DNA of 64,000 bases from Natronobacillus azotifigens (GCF_026805325.1 NZ_JAPRAT010000018.1:1-64000); one strand, 5' to 3'. Positions 16,857-27,546 are shown, counted from the first letter of the stretch. Notes: generated by a model not told the origin, from the letters alone. Translations and numbers: made by a program.

Positions 16857-17423
16857 ATGTCTTTAATCGGAACTGAGGTACAACCATTTCAAGCACAAGC
16901 TTTCCAAAACGGAAAGGACTTTTTTGAGGTAACAGAGGAAAATTTCAAAGGTAAATGGAGTGTTGTTTGTTTTTATCCAGCTGACTTTTCTTTTGTTTGC
17001 CCTACTGAATTAGAGGATTTGCAAAAAGAATATGCGGCACTTAAAGATCTTGATGTAGAAGTATATGCGGTATCAACAGATACTCATTTTGTACACAAAG
17101 CATGGCACGAACATTCAACTGCAGTAGGTTCGATTGAATATATTATGATCGGTGACCCTTCTCAAACCATTTCTCGTAACTTTGATGTACTTGATGAGGA
17201 AGCTGGATTAGCGGATCGCGGAACTTTCCTTATCGATCCAGATGGTGTTATTCAGACGGTAGAAATTAATGCTGGCGGAATTGGCCGTGATGCAAGCACA
17301 ATTATTAATAAAGTAAAAGCAGCGCAATATGTTCGTAAAAATCCTGGTGAGGTTTGCCCAGCTAAATGGGAAGAAGGTTCTGAAACATTGAAACCGAGCC
17401 TTGATATTGTAGGAAAAATTTAA
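16857..17423 (+). CDS. ahpC: Alkyl hydroperoxide reductase subunit C (2-Cys peroxiredoxin)
   Basis: A 188-aa typical 2-Cys peroxiredoxin of the AhpC/Prx1 class that reduces H2O2, organic peroxides and peroxynitrite in the cytosol. The peroxidatic Cys is C48 in DFSFVCPTE and the resolving Cys is C167 in GEVCPAKW. The GGIGRD segment of bacterial AhpC is also present. AhpF, 16 bp downstream, recycles it. Expression is probably under PerR through the box at 16770-16784. Confidence 0.97.
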   Translation: MSLIGTEVQPFQAQAFQNGKDFFEVTEENFKGKWSVVCFYPADFSFVCPTELEDLQKEYAALKDLDVEVYAVSTDTHFVHKAWHEHSTAVGSIEYIMIGDPSQTISRNFDVLDEEAGLADRGTFLIDPDGVIQTVEINAGGIGRDASTIINKVKAAQYVRKNPGEVCPAKWEEGSETLKPSLDIVGKI

Positions 17424-17439
17424 GGGAGGTCACTAGCTG

Positions 17440-18966
17440 ATGTTGGAAAAAGAGATAAAAGCGCAACTGAGTCAATACCTTGATCTACTAGAGGGCGATA
17501 TCCAAATTAAAGTTAGCGCAGGAACAGATAAGGTATCTGAAGAAATGCTAGCTTTAGTCAATGAGATTTCTGACATGTCAGATAAAATCTCCGTTGAAAA
17601 AGCAGATTTACCAAAAACGCCTAGTTTTAGTGTCAATCGCGTCGGTGAAGATACCGGGGTAACTTTTGCTGGTATTCCTTTAGGTCATGAGTTTACGTCA
17701 CTCGTGTTAGCGTTGCTACAAGTTAGCGGGAGAGCTCCTAAAGTTGAACAAAGTGTAATTGATCAAATCAAAAACATCGAAGGCGAATATCACTTCGATT
17801 CTTATATTAGTTTAACTTGTCATAACTGTCCTGACGTTGTGCAAGCATTGAACTTAATGAGTATACTTAACCCAAATATCTCTCATACCATGATTGATGG
17901 TGGGGCATTTAAGGAAGAAGTAGAAAGCAAAAACATTATGGCAGTTCCTACTGTCTACCTAAATGGAGAGGAATTTAGTAGTGGACGTATGTCTATTGAA
18001 GAAATTCTAGAAAACATGGGTAGCGGTTTGGATGCTTCAGAACTAAACGAAAAAGAACCTTATGATGTTCTTGTCGTTGGTGGTGGACCAGCTGGTGCTA
18101 GTGCTGCGATCTACGCTGCTCGTAAAGGAATTCGCACAGGTATTGTTGCTGATCGATTTGGCGGACAAGTGATGGATACATTAGGTATCGAGAACTTTAT
18201 TAGTAACACATACACAGAAGGACCAAAACTAATGGCAAGCGTAGAAGCTCATGTGAATGAGTATGATATTGATGTCATGAAACAACAACGTGCGCAACGT
18301 TTAGAAAAGAAAGACTTTGTTGAACTTGAGCTAGAAAATGGTGCTGTACTAAAAAGTAAAAGCATTATCCTTTCTACTGGTGCGCGTTGGCGTAATGTCG
18401 GTGTTCCTGGTGAACAAGAGTTTAAAAACAAAGGGGTAGCATACTGCCCACACTGTGACGGACCATTATTCGAAGGAAAAGATGTAGCTGTTATTGGTGG
18501 AGGAAACTCAGGAGTTGAAGCGGCAATCGATCTTGCTGGTATTGTTAAACACGTAACTGTTCTTGAATTTTTACCTGAACTAAAAGCAGATGCCGTTCTT
18601 CAAGATCGCCTTCACAGTTTACCAAACGTAACAGTAATCAAAAATGCACAAACAACAGAAATTACTGGTGATGAAACAGTCAATGGAATTAGCTATAAAG
18701 ATCGCGAAACAGAAGAAGAGCATCATATTGAACTTGCGGGAGTCTTCGTTCAAATCGGTCTTGTTCCTAATACCGATTGGTTAGGTGATACGGTTGAACG
18801 TAACCGCATGGGAGAAATTGTTGTTGATTCTCATGGCGCTACTACCCTGCCAGGTGTATTTGCTGCAGGTGACTGTACAACCAATCCTTACAAGCAGATT
18901 ATTATCTCTATGGGATCAGGTGCTACAGCAGCATTAGGTGCATTTGACTACCTCATTCGAAACTAA
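17440..18966 (+). CDS. ahpF: Alkyl hydroperoxide reductase subunit F
   Basis: A 508-aa flavoprotein disulfide reductase dedicated to AhpC. The N-terminal tandem thioredoxin-like domain (about 1-200) has the redox pair CHNC. Next come an FAD-binding [17 protein letters not shown] (about residue 215), an NADH-binding [15 protein letters not shown], and the thioredoxin-reductase-like active site CPHCDGP. It ends with the FAD motif [16 protein letters not shown]. Electrons pass from NADH via FAD and two disulfides to AhpC. The start follows GGGAGG. It is co-transcribed with ahpC. Confidence 0.97.
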   Translation: MLEKEIKAQLSQYLDLLEGDIQIKVSAGTDKVSEEMLALVNEISDMSDKISVEKADLPKTPSFSVNRVGEDTGVTFAGIPLGHEFTSLVLALLQVSGRAPKVEQSVIDQIKNIEGEYHFDSYISLTCHNCPDVVQALNLMSILNPNISHTMIDGGAFKEEVESKNIMAVPTVYLNGEEFSSGRMSIEEILENMGSGLDASELNEKEPYDVLVVGGGPAGASAAIYAARKGIRTGIVADRFGGQVMDTLGIENFISNTYTEGPKLMASVEAHVNEYDIDVMKQQRAQRLEKKDFVELELENGAVLKSKSIILSTGARWRNVGVPGEQEFKNKGVAYCPHCDGPLFEGKDVAVIGGGNSGVEAAIDLAGIVKHVTVLEFLPELKADAVLQDRLHSLPNVTVIKNAQTTEITGDETVNGISYKDRETEEEHHIELAGVFVQIGLVPNTDWLGDTVERNRMGEIVVDSHGATTLPGVFAAGDCTTNPYKQIIISMGSGATAALGAFDYLIRN

Positions 18967-18982
18967 ATTTTATGTTATATGT

Positions 18983-19018
18983 AAAGCATCAAGCCTAATA
19001 AGGGCTTGATGCTTTTTT
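18983..19018 (+). terminator. Terminator of ahpCF
   Basis: AAAGCATCAAGCC and GGCTTGATGC arms are followed by TTTTTT shortly after the ahpF stop. Confidence 0.92.
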
Positions 19019-19111
19019 AGGTGGTGTATGATTCTTTTGCTGAGGATTGCTTTGTTATTTTGAACCAGCATACACAAGACCAAACAACCACATACTCTCT
19101 GCGATATAAGA

Positions 19112-19289
19112 TAAAGTGAAATTTCAATCAGTGGGGATTTTTAGGTATTCCCCCACTGATTGTTAGCCCTAAAGGATGACCTAAAGGTCTTTGAACCATT
19201 CGGGGGGCTAGCGTCCGTTACTCCCACTTAAACAACTTGATATTCTCGTTGTTTTGAAGTGGGAGTCTTACGGACGGTTGCTCCGGGAT
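19112..19289 (+). repeat. Dispersed structured element, family E copy 2
   Basis: A 178-bp copy very close to copy 1. The first hairpin is CAATCAGTGGGGA/TTCCCCCACTGATTG, and the second has GCGTCCGT/ACGGACGG and ACTCCCACTT/AAGTGGGAGT. It ends GGTTGCTCCGGGA and is followed at once by another small hairpin, ATCGGG...CCCGAT (about 19293-19310). It lies in the 600-bp space between convergent ahpF and the YibE/F pair. Confidence 0.9.
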
Positions 19290-19318
19290 AAATCGGGAAA
19301 ACCACCCGATCATTTTAA

Positions 19319-19427
19319 AAAACAATAAGAAGCTATATTTTGCAAGGGTTGATGGTGACAAGCGAATGCTTGACATGTCACGCTATAGCGTGACACTTTC
19401 CAATAAGCAACCATCAGACCCTACTGT
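19319..19427. repeat. Dispersed structured element, family F copy 2
   Basis: It has the same three conserved blocks as 361-446, here about 30 bp downstream of E copy 2. The TGATGGT (19350-19356) / ACCATCA (19410-19416) stem encloses CAAGC-GAAT-GCTTG and a perfect 20-bp palindrome at 19376-19395 (TGTCACGCTA and its complement). These give a three-way-junction-like fold. The interior palindrome is absent from copy 1. A 19366-19614 reading frame over this area is not considered a gene. Confidence 0.6.
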
Positions 19428-19514
19428 TATACTAGAAAATTTTTTGCATCTATTTAAAGATAAGACACCAAAAAAACCGGATAGAGCCAAAAACTCTATG
19501 CTTTCTTATCTTTC

Positions 19515-19551
19515 AAAAAAGCCACTCAACCGTTTAACCGAGTTAAGTGAC
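19515..19551 (-). terminator. Terminator of the YibE/F operon
   Basis: On the minus strand, GTCACTTAAC and GTTGAGTGGC arms are followed by TTTTTT just after the YibF stop codon. Confidence 0.75.
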
Positions 19552-19567
19552 TTTATACCAAAAATAT

Positions 19568-20338
19568 TCACTGCTCTTTCCCCACCTCGAATTTCACCAA
19601 AACATAAGAGGTAATAAACGCAGTAATCGGAATAATGAGCGCAACACCAATGCCAGCACAGAGAATCGTTACCATTTCTGCACGAAACACTTTTGCATTC
19701 ATGATTTGACCAAAGCTATAATTTAAATCTTTGAAACGAATAAGCAAAGCTAAGTAGCCTCCAAAGAAAGCAAAAAATAACGTGTTCGCACTTGATCCTA
19801 GTAAATCTTTTCCGATCCGTATCCCGGATAAAAATAATTCTTTTTGACTGAGATGCGGGTTATGACGATAAATCTCAAACATTGGAGAACTTATTGAAAT
19901 AGCCTCATCCGCTACAGCACCAATTGTACTCATGATGATTACAGAGGCTGCAATTTTCACAAAATCTACCCCAAGATAAAACGAGAAAGTAGTTAACCCT
20001 TCAATTTCCTCATCAGCAAATCCCTGAATCATCGTTCGTTCTGTAATAAATGCAATAAAAAACAGTAAAAGCACTGTAGTTAAGATCGTGGACACAAATG
20101 CGGTCTTCGTTTTATGATTCACTTCATTAATAAAAAACAGTGTCGTGCAACTAATTAGTATACAGGCAATAATCGTTAACAAGATTGGGTTAGCACTTGG
20201 GTCTGTCATGATTAACACCGTAATTATGAGAACAATAAAATTAATGAACAAGGCAACAAAAGAACGTACGCCTTTTTTTCCACCAATAATGGTCATAGAT
20301 ACAAAGAGAATCAATGTTAAGAGAACTAAAGCATTCAT
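19568..20338 (-). CDS. YibE/F family membrane protein (second gene of pair)
   Basis: A 256-aa polytopic protein with about 7 hydrophobic segments and the YibE/F-family blocks ISISSPMFEIYRHNP and SGIRIGKDLLGSSANTLFFAFFGGYL. The second block occurs in similar form in the upstream partner (SGMEIGKDIMGTMTNILFFAYVSG). The family is of unknown function, often paired in Firmicutes and suggested to be transport-related. It overlaps the upstream gene by 4 bp. Confidence 0.8.
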   Translation of the reverse strand: MNALVLLTLILFVSMTIIGGKKGVRSFVALFINFIVLIITVLIMTDPSANPILLTIIACILISCTTLFFINEVNHKTKTAFVSTILTTVLLLFFIAFITERTMIQGFADEEIEGLTTFSFYLGVDFVKIAASVIIMSTIGAVADEAISISSPMFEIYRHNPHLSQKELFLSGIRIGKDLLGSSANTLFFAFFGGYLALLIRFKDLNYSFGQIMNAKVFRAEMVTILCAGIGVALIIPITAFITSYVLVKFEVGKEQ

Positions 20339-21465
20339 ACTTTCACCCGCTTTCGATTCACAAAGAAAATCGTGGTGTATAATCCGATCGGTATCGTTAA
20401 CACTATGCCAATCCCACCAGCCAAGGCACGAGTTAACTCTAAGGAAAGATTCATGGATAACGCAAACCCAAGTGGAGCATCATTCATAAAATAGAGCAGC
20501 AAGGAAGGAATTGTCCCACTAACGTATGCGAAAAACAAAATATTGGTCATCGTGCCCATAATATCTTTACCAATTTCCATGCCCGAACTCTTCAGGTCTT
20601 TGTTAGATATCGAGTGATTTTTTTCATATAACCCAAAGAGTGATGAGGAGATGGTAACAGCAACATCCATAACCGCGCCTAAAGATCCGACAAGCAAACC
20701 AGCGACAAACACTGTTTGTGGCGGACGTGTAAGAAACGCCATTTCTTCATAACGAAGTCCCTGTTCTTCTGTTAACCAAAGAACGAACACCGCAATTAAT
20801 AACAAAAGAAATGTACCTAATAAGGTAGCTACGATCGCTGCATAGGTCCTTTCATGAAAACCACTGATTAGCAACAAAGACAAGATTGTCATCAAAATTA
20901 CCGCAATACCCATCATCAATAACAGACGAATATTCGATGTATGGATGTAGACATCTAATGCATAAGAGATAATGACTGCATTTACAAACAGGCTTATAAC
21001 CGCAAGAAAACCTTGCCTCTTACCGACAATTAACAAAACGAAAATAAAAACCCAAGCAAGGAACAGTAAATCTTGATCTCGTTTCACATCAAGAATTCCT
21101 CCGGTTAACATTTCACCTGCTAAAGGTTGATCGATCACAACAAACAATTCGTCTCCCACACTGAATTCGGGGTGATAAACTCCGGACGCTGTATATTCAT
21201 GAACTATATAGATCGATTCTCCTTTATAATCTCCATTCCTCAATTCCCCCAAAAGATGTTGAGTAAAAATGATATCTTGATTATCATAGCCATCCGTAAC
21301 TTCCGTACGATCTTCTAGCGACGTCTCAACAATCTCAACAATTGCATCTTCGTAGAAAGAATGGTTATGGTAGACAAAAAGCATGGAGCCAACAAAAGCA
21401 AGGAATAAAAGCAGGAAAGAGACCCGTATGCGCCATAGACTGGCTAACTGTTTCTTTAAAGGCAA
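20335..21465 (-). CDS. YibE/F family membrane protein (first gene of pair)
   Basis: About 376 aa. One N-terminal membrane segment is followed by an extracytoplasmic domain of roughly 100 residues (EIVETSLEDRTEVTDGYDNQD onward, predicted beta-rich). Then come about 8 membrane helices with the YibE/F signature VTISSSLFGLYEKN and SGMEIGKDIMGTMTNILFF. The longest frame begins GTG directly on the Shine-Dalgarno; the TTG at 21465 lies 8 nt after GGGAGG and is preferred. It forms an operon with the second YibE/F gene through a 4-bp overlap. Function unknown. Confidence 0.78.
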   Translation of the reverse strand: MPLKKQLASLWRIRVSFLLLFLAFVGSMLFVYHNHSFYEDAIVEIVETSLEDRTEVTDGYDNQDIIFTQHLLGELRNGDYKGESIYIVHEYTASGVYHPEFSVGDELFVVIDQPLAGEMLTGGILDVKRDQDLLFLAWVFIFVLLIVGKRQGFLAVISLFVNAVIISYALDVYIHTSNIRLLLMMGIAVILMTILSLLLISGFHERTYAAIVATLLGTFLLLLIAVFVLWLTEEQGLRYEEMAFLTRPPQTVFVAGLLVGSLGAVMDVAVTISSSLFGLYEKNHSISNKDLKSSGMEIGKDIMGTMTNILFFAYVSGTIPSLLLYFMNDAPLGFALSMNLSLELTRALAGGIGIVLTIPIGLYTTIFFVNRKRVKV

Positions 21466-21553
21466 CCGACACACCTCCCATTCTAGTGCAGCTTTTTTTA
21501 TGTACTAGGGTGATACAACTTGAAATTTCTCTTTAGTTGAAATCCACCCACCG

Positions 21554-22267
21554 TTAAATCGCTAACATCATAAAGATAATCCCAACAATAGGTAGGACTA
21601 CCCAAGCGATCCGCTGAATATCTAAATACAACTCTGAAGGCTCCGGGTTGCGCACCGATAGACAATGTTCTAGTTTAAAGAAGAAGAGCGGAAATTTATA
21701 ATCAATCGCCGTAAAAACAAACAAAAGTAATGCTATCCCCAAGAAACCAAAATTACCTCGTAAAACATCATGCTGAAACTGAGCAACTTCATACACATGC
21801 TTTACAGGCACCTGATAATTCTCATTATAAATAGACCCTCCGTCATAGGTTATCACAAAAAACTCGTTACTCTCCATTCCCCCTGGTGCGAAACTTAATG
21901 GCTCATCAATAAACGCTCCTTCATAAATAATTTCTCCATTTTGATTTTCCAAATGTTTTATTTCGCTGTCCTGGTTATGACCACCATTAAATTGGACCGT
22001 ATATTGACGGTACGTTTCATTAGGCAATGAGTAAACAACTTGTACCCGGCTTTCCTGTTCATCTTCTGTTACAGAAACAAGCATATCCTGTCCTTCAGCT
22101 CTTCCTTTATAGTGAACACCCACATCATCTAACTCTCTTTTTAAAAAATTATCATGCAAATAGATCGCGGTGGAAAAAAACGCCCTGAAATAAAAAAACA
22201 CGATAACGACGATTGTTAACAAAAGGATAAAACGTAGGATTTTATTTTCTTTCCAATGTATTAGCAC
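21554..22267 (-). CDS. Hypothetical membrane protein with extracytoplasmic domain
   Basis: A 237-aa protein not assigned to a family. One hydrophobic segment near residues 10-33 is followed by about 135 polar residues likely outside the membrane (VSVTEDEQESRVQVVYSLPNETYRQYTVQFNGGHNQ, beta-rich look). Two further membrane segments lie near 170-190 and 215-237. It starts at GTG about 8 nt after AGGGGGG. It lies upstream of the YibE/F pair on the same strand with an 80-bp gap, so co-transcription is possible. No catalytic motif is recognisable. Confidence 0.6.
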   Translation of the reverse strand: MLIHWKENKILRFILLLTIVVIVFFYFRAFFSTAIYLHDNFLKRELDDVGVHYKGRAEGQDMLVSVTEDEQESRVQVVYSLPNETYRQYTVQFNGGHNQDSEIKHLENQNGEIIYEGAFIDEPLSFAPGGMESNEFFVITYDGGSIYNENYQVPVKHVYEVAQFQHDVLRGNFGFLGIALLLFVFTAIDYKFPLFFFKLEHCLSVRNPEPSELYLDIQRIAWVVLPIVGIIFMMLAI

Positions 22268-22386
22268 CCATCAGCCCCCCTAACACTTCCCCATATTATA
22301 ACAAAAAATCATAAGCTTAGTTACGAAGACTTGATGCTTCCTGTAAAATGATAATCAGTACGTCTTCACAAAATACTTCTTTCTCA

Positions 22387-22449
22387 AATTAGATTCTTTG
22401 ATTTTTTTGTTATGACACATCTGATCTAATTAGATTCTTTGATTTTTTT
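22387..22449. repeat. Pair of 22-bp direct repeats upstream of an ECF sigma gene
   Basis: AATTAGATTCTTTGATTTTTTT occurs at 22387-22408 and again at 22428-22449, 41 bp apart (about four helical turns). It lies about 120 bp before the sigma-factor gene in a 297-bp non-coding gap. It could be a regulatory site or a slippage duplication. Confidence 0.7.
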
Positions 22450-22564
22450 TAATAAAGTGAAAGCTAAATGCTTACTACAAATGTCTAATGAGTAGAAAGA
22501 CAACAACAAATAGGAAATGAGAAGTAAACAATGAAGCTCTTGGATAAGGAAAGGTGTTGGTTCT

Positions 22565-23086
22565 TTGATTGAATTGGTTAAAAAAGCTCAAAAAGGTAAT
22601 GAAGCAGCATTCATTACCTTATTTCAAAATTACGAGAAAGATATATATAGAATTGCTTTTGTATATGTGAAGAATCAAAATGATGCACTTGATGTCGTTC
22701 AAGAGACAGCATACCGCTCCTTTAAAACCATAAAAAAACTAAAAGAACCTTGCTTTTTTAAAACATGGTTAATAAAAATTGCGATCAATTGTTCCCTAGA
22801 TCTGCTCAAAAAGCAACGTAAAATTGTACAACTAAAACCAACATTTGAAGAATGTATTCCGAGTGAATTGGATTTCGATATTGATTGGCAATTAACTCTT
22901 CACGATTTAATCGGACATTTAAATGAAATAGAGAAAAGTGTAATTATATTAAGGTTCTATGAAGACTTAACTTTTGAAAACATTTCCAACATCCTTGATA
23001 TTCCTTTAGGCACGGCAAAAACAATTTTATATCGTGCGTTAAAAAAACTTCGTATCGATATGAAAGGAGATCATTTGAATGACTGA
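22565..23086 (+). CDS. ECF-type RNA polymerase sigma factor
   Basis: A 173-aa sigma-70 family, extracytoplasmic-function protein. Region 2 spans about 20-85, with DIYRIAFVYVKNQNDALDVVQETAYRSFKTI as the core-binding and -10-recognising helices. Region 4 spans about 115-165 and contains a helix-turn-helix, LTFENISNILDIPLGTAKTILYRALKKLR. It starts at TTG, 8 nt after GGAAAGGTG. The next gene overlaps by 8 bp and looks like a membrane anti-sigma factor, so this is a two-gene signal unit resembling SigV/SigM-type systems. Target promoters are unknown. Confidence 0.9.
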   Translation: MIELVKKAQKGNEAAFITLFQNYEKDIYRIAFVYVKNQNDALDVVQETAYRSFKTIKKLKEPCFFKTWLIKIAINCSLDLLKKQRKIVQLKPTFEECIPSELDFDIDWQLTLHDLIGHLNEIEKSVIILRFYEDLTFENISNILDIPLGTAKTILYRALKKLRIDMKGDHLND

Positions 23087-23801
23087 TAAGATTAAACAGG
23101 CAATAAACGAAATTGATATTCCAGCAGAGTTAAGTGACCGAAGTGTAAAGGGAGTTCATCAAGCGAAAGCGAAGTTTCTATTTTATATCTTTCTAATCAT
23201 ACTTTTACTAATAAACTCTTTACTTTACAGAGCTTTTTCGTTATACATGTTTGGTGTGATTCCAACAAATTGGATCGGCTTTATGAACATATCGGTTATT
23301 ATCATTTATCTCTTCGTGGTCATCCCCGTATCCGCATATTTAGCAGAGCAATTAGCAATACAAACGAGAAATAGAAGCGTTATTTTTCCCATTGCAATAA
23401 TAGGCGTTCCCATTCTTGTTTTTTCTCTTCATACCATCAACGAATATAAAGTAAAGGGATTAGATGATATCTTAGATTATCATTCCTCAAAAGTGGAACT
23501 GTTAGTTATTAATGGAGGCCATCCTAACGATGAATGGAGTACGGATAATCGAGAACAGATAGAACAAGTCACCCACTTTTTCAGTCAATATCAAGGGAAA
23601 AAGATGAAAGATCGTGATTGGGATGGTGATGTTTCCAATGAAAACGGCTTTAAAGTTTCTGTTTACACAGAAGATAAAGTGATCGTAGCTTCTATCTACG
23701 AAGAACGTATACTAAGTTTGAATGCCGGCGCTTATTGGATTGTCGGTGAACCAGTTGATGTAGATTGGGTTCTCCGTTATATTGAGCAGAACGAACCCTA
23801 A
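23079..23801 (+). CDS. Putative membrane anti-sigma factor
   Basis: A 240-aa protein with a short cytoplasmic N-terminus (MTDKIKQAINEIDIPAELSDRSVKGVHQAK, about 30 residues). It has three to four membrane helices between about 32 and 125, then a soluble C-terminal domain outside (WSTDNREQIEQVTHFFSQYQGKKM). The N-terminal sequence resembles the start of anti-sigma factors that hold ECF sigmas at the membrane. The 8-bp overlap with the sigma gene is the main support. The sensing domain is not recognised. Confidence 0.7.
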   Translation: MTDKIKQAINEIDIPAELSDRSVKGVHQAKAKFLFYIFLIILLLINSLLYRAFSLYMFGVIPTNWIGFMNISVIIIYLFVVIPVSAYLAEQLAIQTRNRSVIFPIAIIGVPILVFSLHTINEYKVKGLDDILDYHSSKVELLVINGGHPNDEWSTDNREQIEQVTHFFSQYQGKKMKDRDWDGDVSNENGFKVSVYTEDKVIVASIYEERILSLNAGAYWIVGEPVDVDWVLRYIEQNEP

Positions 23802-23808
23802 TCCAAAC

Positions 23809-23836
23809 AAAAGCGCCCATTTTCATAGGCGCTTTT
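23809..23836. terminator. Bidirectional terminator
   Basis: AAAAGCGCC and GGCGCTTTT arms surround a 10-nt loop between the convergent anti-sigma gene and the GH1 gene. It can act on both strands. Confidence 0.9.
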
Positions 23837-23856
23837 CAGTTTCACTATATGTGTTT

Positions 23857-25347
<1,491 letters not shown>

Positions 25348-25445
25348 TTATTCCTGTTTTTCCTGCCATTCTTTAATCATTAAGACTATATTTAGCATAA
25401 AATGATTTGGTGAACTTGTATAGAGCATCTGACTAGCTTGTTTTT

Positions 25446-25497
25446 AATTACACCGGTAGTAATTTGTGTCAGAGTTGTAACACTGTGTTTTGTGTCA
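25446..25497. promoter_or_regulatory. Candidate operators between GH1 and rpiR genes
   Basis: The near-perfect palindrome AATTACACCGGTAGTAATT (25446-25464) is joined to two copies of TTTGTGTCA (25463-25471 and 25489-25497, 26 bp apart). The 322-bp divergent region holds nothing else of note apart from the rpiR promoter. Binding by the adjacent RpiR-family regulator is inferred. Confidence 0.45.
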
Positions 25498-25566
25498 AAA
25501 GGATCCGTACATGGAAGAACCTCCAAATGATTAAGGAATTTTCGGTCTAACAAATAATGGGAAGCT

Positions 25567-25595
25567 TAAAACCTTCAGTCACTTTATGATATAAT
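25567..25595 (+). promoter_or_regulatory. Extended -10 promoter of the rpiR-type gene
   Basis: TGATATAAT at 25587-25595 is an extended -10 box. The -35 region (TAAAAC) is poor. It lies about 40 bp before the start codon. Confidence 0.55.
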
Positions 25596-25633
25596 CAGCA
25601 TAACAACAATCTAAAGTAGGTGAAAGAATAGCC

Positions 25634-26359
25634 ATGTTTTCTAACGATATTATTGCTTCTTTTAATGAACTAGAAACGTCTATCTATAATTATATTTGCA
25701 AGAACAGCGAAAAGGTTACTTATATGCGAATTCGAGAATTAGCAGATGAAACCCATGTTTCCACGGCAACCATTTTGCGTTTTTGTAGAAAAGTAAATTG
25801 TGAGGGTTATTCTGAATTTAAAACCAAACTGAAAATGCATATTAATAAAAACAAAGATACTCCCCCTCCACTCAAAGGGGTTCAACATTCCATCATTGAA
25901 TTTTTTGAACGAACCCTGACCGGTGATCATGATGCAAAAATAAAAGAGGCGGCCGAAGTAATTGCAGCGGCCGACAACGTGATCTTTCTTGGAAACGGAA
26001 GCTCTGGTATTCTTGGAGAATATGGCGCACGGTATTTTTCTAATTTAGGGACATTCTCTACATACATTAAAGATTTTTCTTACCCTGTTCACTCAAAGCT
26101 TCGAAATAATAGTGTTGCAGTTGTGTTATCGGTATCAGGAGAAAATCCATTTACTGTCTCTCAATTAAACCAACTAAAACAAGAAGGAAGTAAGATTGTT
26201 AGCATCACAAATAATCGACTTTCTAGTATTGCAAAAATTTCTGATGTCAGCATTCCCTATTATATGTCAGAAGAGTTTTATGAAAATACGAACATCACTA
26301 CGCAAGTCCCCGTCGTATACATTTTAGAATCTGTTGCTCGGGAAGTGCACAATCGATAA
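25634..26359 (+). CDS. RpiR-family transcriptional regulator (HTH-SIS)
   Basis: A 241-aa sugar-phosphate-responsive regulator. The N-terminal HTH_6 domain (about 1-75) contains YMRIRELADETHVSTATILRFCRKVNCEGYSEFKTKLK. The C-terminal SIS sugar-isomerase fold (about 95-235) has VIFLGNGSSGILGEYGARYF and VVLSVSGENPF. It is divergent from the GH1 6-phospho-beta-glucosidase and probably senses a phosphorylated beta-glucoside or glucose-6-phosphate. The TAA stop codon forms the first bases of E-family element copy 3, so the element begins exactly at the gene's end. Confidence 0.9.
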   Translation: MFSNDIIASFNELETSIYNYICKNSEKVTYMRIRELADETHVSTATILRFCRKVNCEGYSEFKTKLKMHINKNKDTPPPLKGVQHSIIEFFERTLTGDHDAKIKEAAEVIAAADNVIFLGNGSSGILGEYGARYFSNLGTFSTYIKDFSYPVHSKLRNNSVAVVLSVSGENPFTVSQLNQLKQEGSKIVSITNNRLSSIAKISDVSIPYYMSEEFYENTNITTQVPVVYILESVAREVHNR

Positions 26360-26533
26360 AGTGAAACTTCAATCAGTGGGGGTTTTTAGGTATTCCCCCA
26401 CTGATTGTTAGCCCTAAAGGATGACCTAATGGCCTTTGATCCATTCGGGGTGCTAGCTTCCGTTACACCCACTGTAACAACTTGATATTCTCGTTATTTT
26501 GAAGTGGGAGACTTACGGACGGTTGCTCCAGGA
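26357..26533 (+). repeat. Dispersed structured element, family E copy 3
   Basis: A 177-bp copy fused to the stop codon of the rpiR gene. The first hairpin (CAATCAGTGGGGG/CCCCCACTGATTG) is perfect. The second is slightly decayed (CTTCCGTTACACCC opposite AAGTGGGAGACTTACGG). It ends GGTTGCTCCAGGA directly before a long terminator stem. Confidence 0.88.
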
Positions 26534-26534
26534 T

Positions 26535-26589
26535 AATACAAAAACAACCTTAGTTTCTCCTAGTGACAGACTAAGGTTGTTTTTGTATT
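26535..26589. terminator. Long bidirectional terminator between rpiR and GNAT genes
   Basis: ATACAAAAACAACCTTAGT pairs perfectly (19 bp) with ACTAAGGTTGTTTTTGTAT around a 15-nt loop. It lies between convergent genes. Confidence 0.85.
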
Positions 26590-26594
26590 CTTGC

Positions 26595-27386
26595 TTAGTG
26601 ACGGTACATCATCCAAGTTCCAATGTCCTGAAACCCAAGCTTCTTATAAATGCTACCTGCCGATGGGTTATCATAAAACAAACAAAGTTCTTTTCCTTCC
26701 TGAACCAGATCCAGAATCAGTTTAGCTAAACATAACGTAGCATAACCTTTTCCTTTATAGCGGTTATCCGTTGCAACTGCGACAACCATCGCAGATTTAC
26801 TATTTTCTGCAGTTGTGGATGCGGAAGACACCATTTTACCATCTTGTTCGAGATAATAACTACGTCCGACTTTTTGTTCAATACTGCGTTTTTTCGATGC
26901 TGCATTAGCAGCGGATTCATCTGCAAACTCAGGGATTCCATTGATAAATGCAACCCAGCGATCAATATCATCTATCGTAAGTAATTTCACTTCCTCTAAA
27001 TCGGTATAAGGTAAATGCCATGTTGTCGTACATTTGGCATAGAAAAGTTCTCTCGTACTCGTAAAATCTGTTCTTAGGTGTGGGATGATTTTTGATGTAA
27101 TTTCCTTTAGACCAGATAACATTGGTTTATTTTGATCTCGATTCAGAACTTCTGCAAAACCTGACGCATCAAAATCGGTAAGCGCAAATGGAATATAATT
27201 TTCTTCATACCGTAACAATACAGCTCTCAATTGATCCTCTTGCGTAAAATCCCCCCAAACCTCTTGGAAACTTTGACTATATCCAAATGCTTCAATATCA
27301 CCAATTAGAAAAAGATTTTCTGCCGGATTTGTCATAATTAGTGCTTGTACATCCGCATCATCTGCTTGCGTTAACTTTCGTATCAT
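26595..27386 (-). CDS. GNAT-family N-acetyltransferase
   Basis: About 263 residues. The C-terminal half is a GNAT fold with VVAVATDNRYKGKGYATLCLAKLILDL (acetyl-CoA pyrophosphate-binding R/Q-x-x-G-x-G/A region) and LFYDNPSAGSIYKKLGFQDIG at the end. The N-terminal half (MIRKLTQADDADVQALIMTNPAENLFLIGDIEAFG) matches the two-domain GNATs seen in bacilli. The preferred start is the ATG at 27386, which has AAGGGAT upstream; the frame continues 7 codons further. The substrate is unknown. It is convergent with the rpiR gene. Confidence 0.8.
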   Translation of the reverse strand: MIRKLTQADDADVQALIMTNPAENLFLIGDIEAFGYSQSFQEVWGDFTQEDQLRAVLLRYEENYIPFALTDFDASGFAEVLNRDQNKPMLSGLKEITSKIIPHLRTDFTSTRELFYAKCTTTWHLPYTDLEEVKLLTIDDIDRWVAFINGIPEFADESAANAASKKRSIEQKVGRSYYLEQDGKMVSSASTTAENSKSAMVVAVATDNRYKGKGYATLCLAKLILDLVQEGKELCLFYDNPSAGSIYKKLGFQDIGTWMMYRH

Positions 27387-27546
27387 TTGTCTCGATCCCT
27401 TCTTCACTCGTTAAAGCCATTATACCATCTCACATTGATTTTACTGTTTCGTTTTTTATCTTTTTCCCACGTAACTTTTGCTGAAAATTTATTTCCATGC
27501 GCCTGTTTAATTTGTGGTAAGATTTAAGGATGTAGGAGGCTAAAAA

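Noticed and set aside
19366-19614. 82-codon plus-strand frame
   Set aside because: Spans the F-element palindrome, a minus-strand terminator and the 3' end of the YibF gene; not coding.
26499-26729. 76-codon plus-strand frame (and a similar one at 51276-51485)
   Set aside because: Both start inside the 3' part of E elements (MKWE...YGRLL) and run into terminators and opposite-strand genes. Their resemblance comes from the repeat, not from coding.
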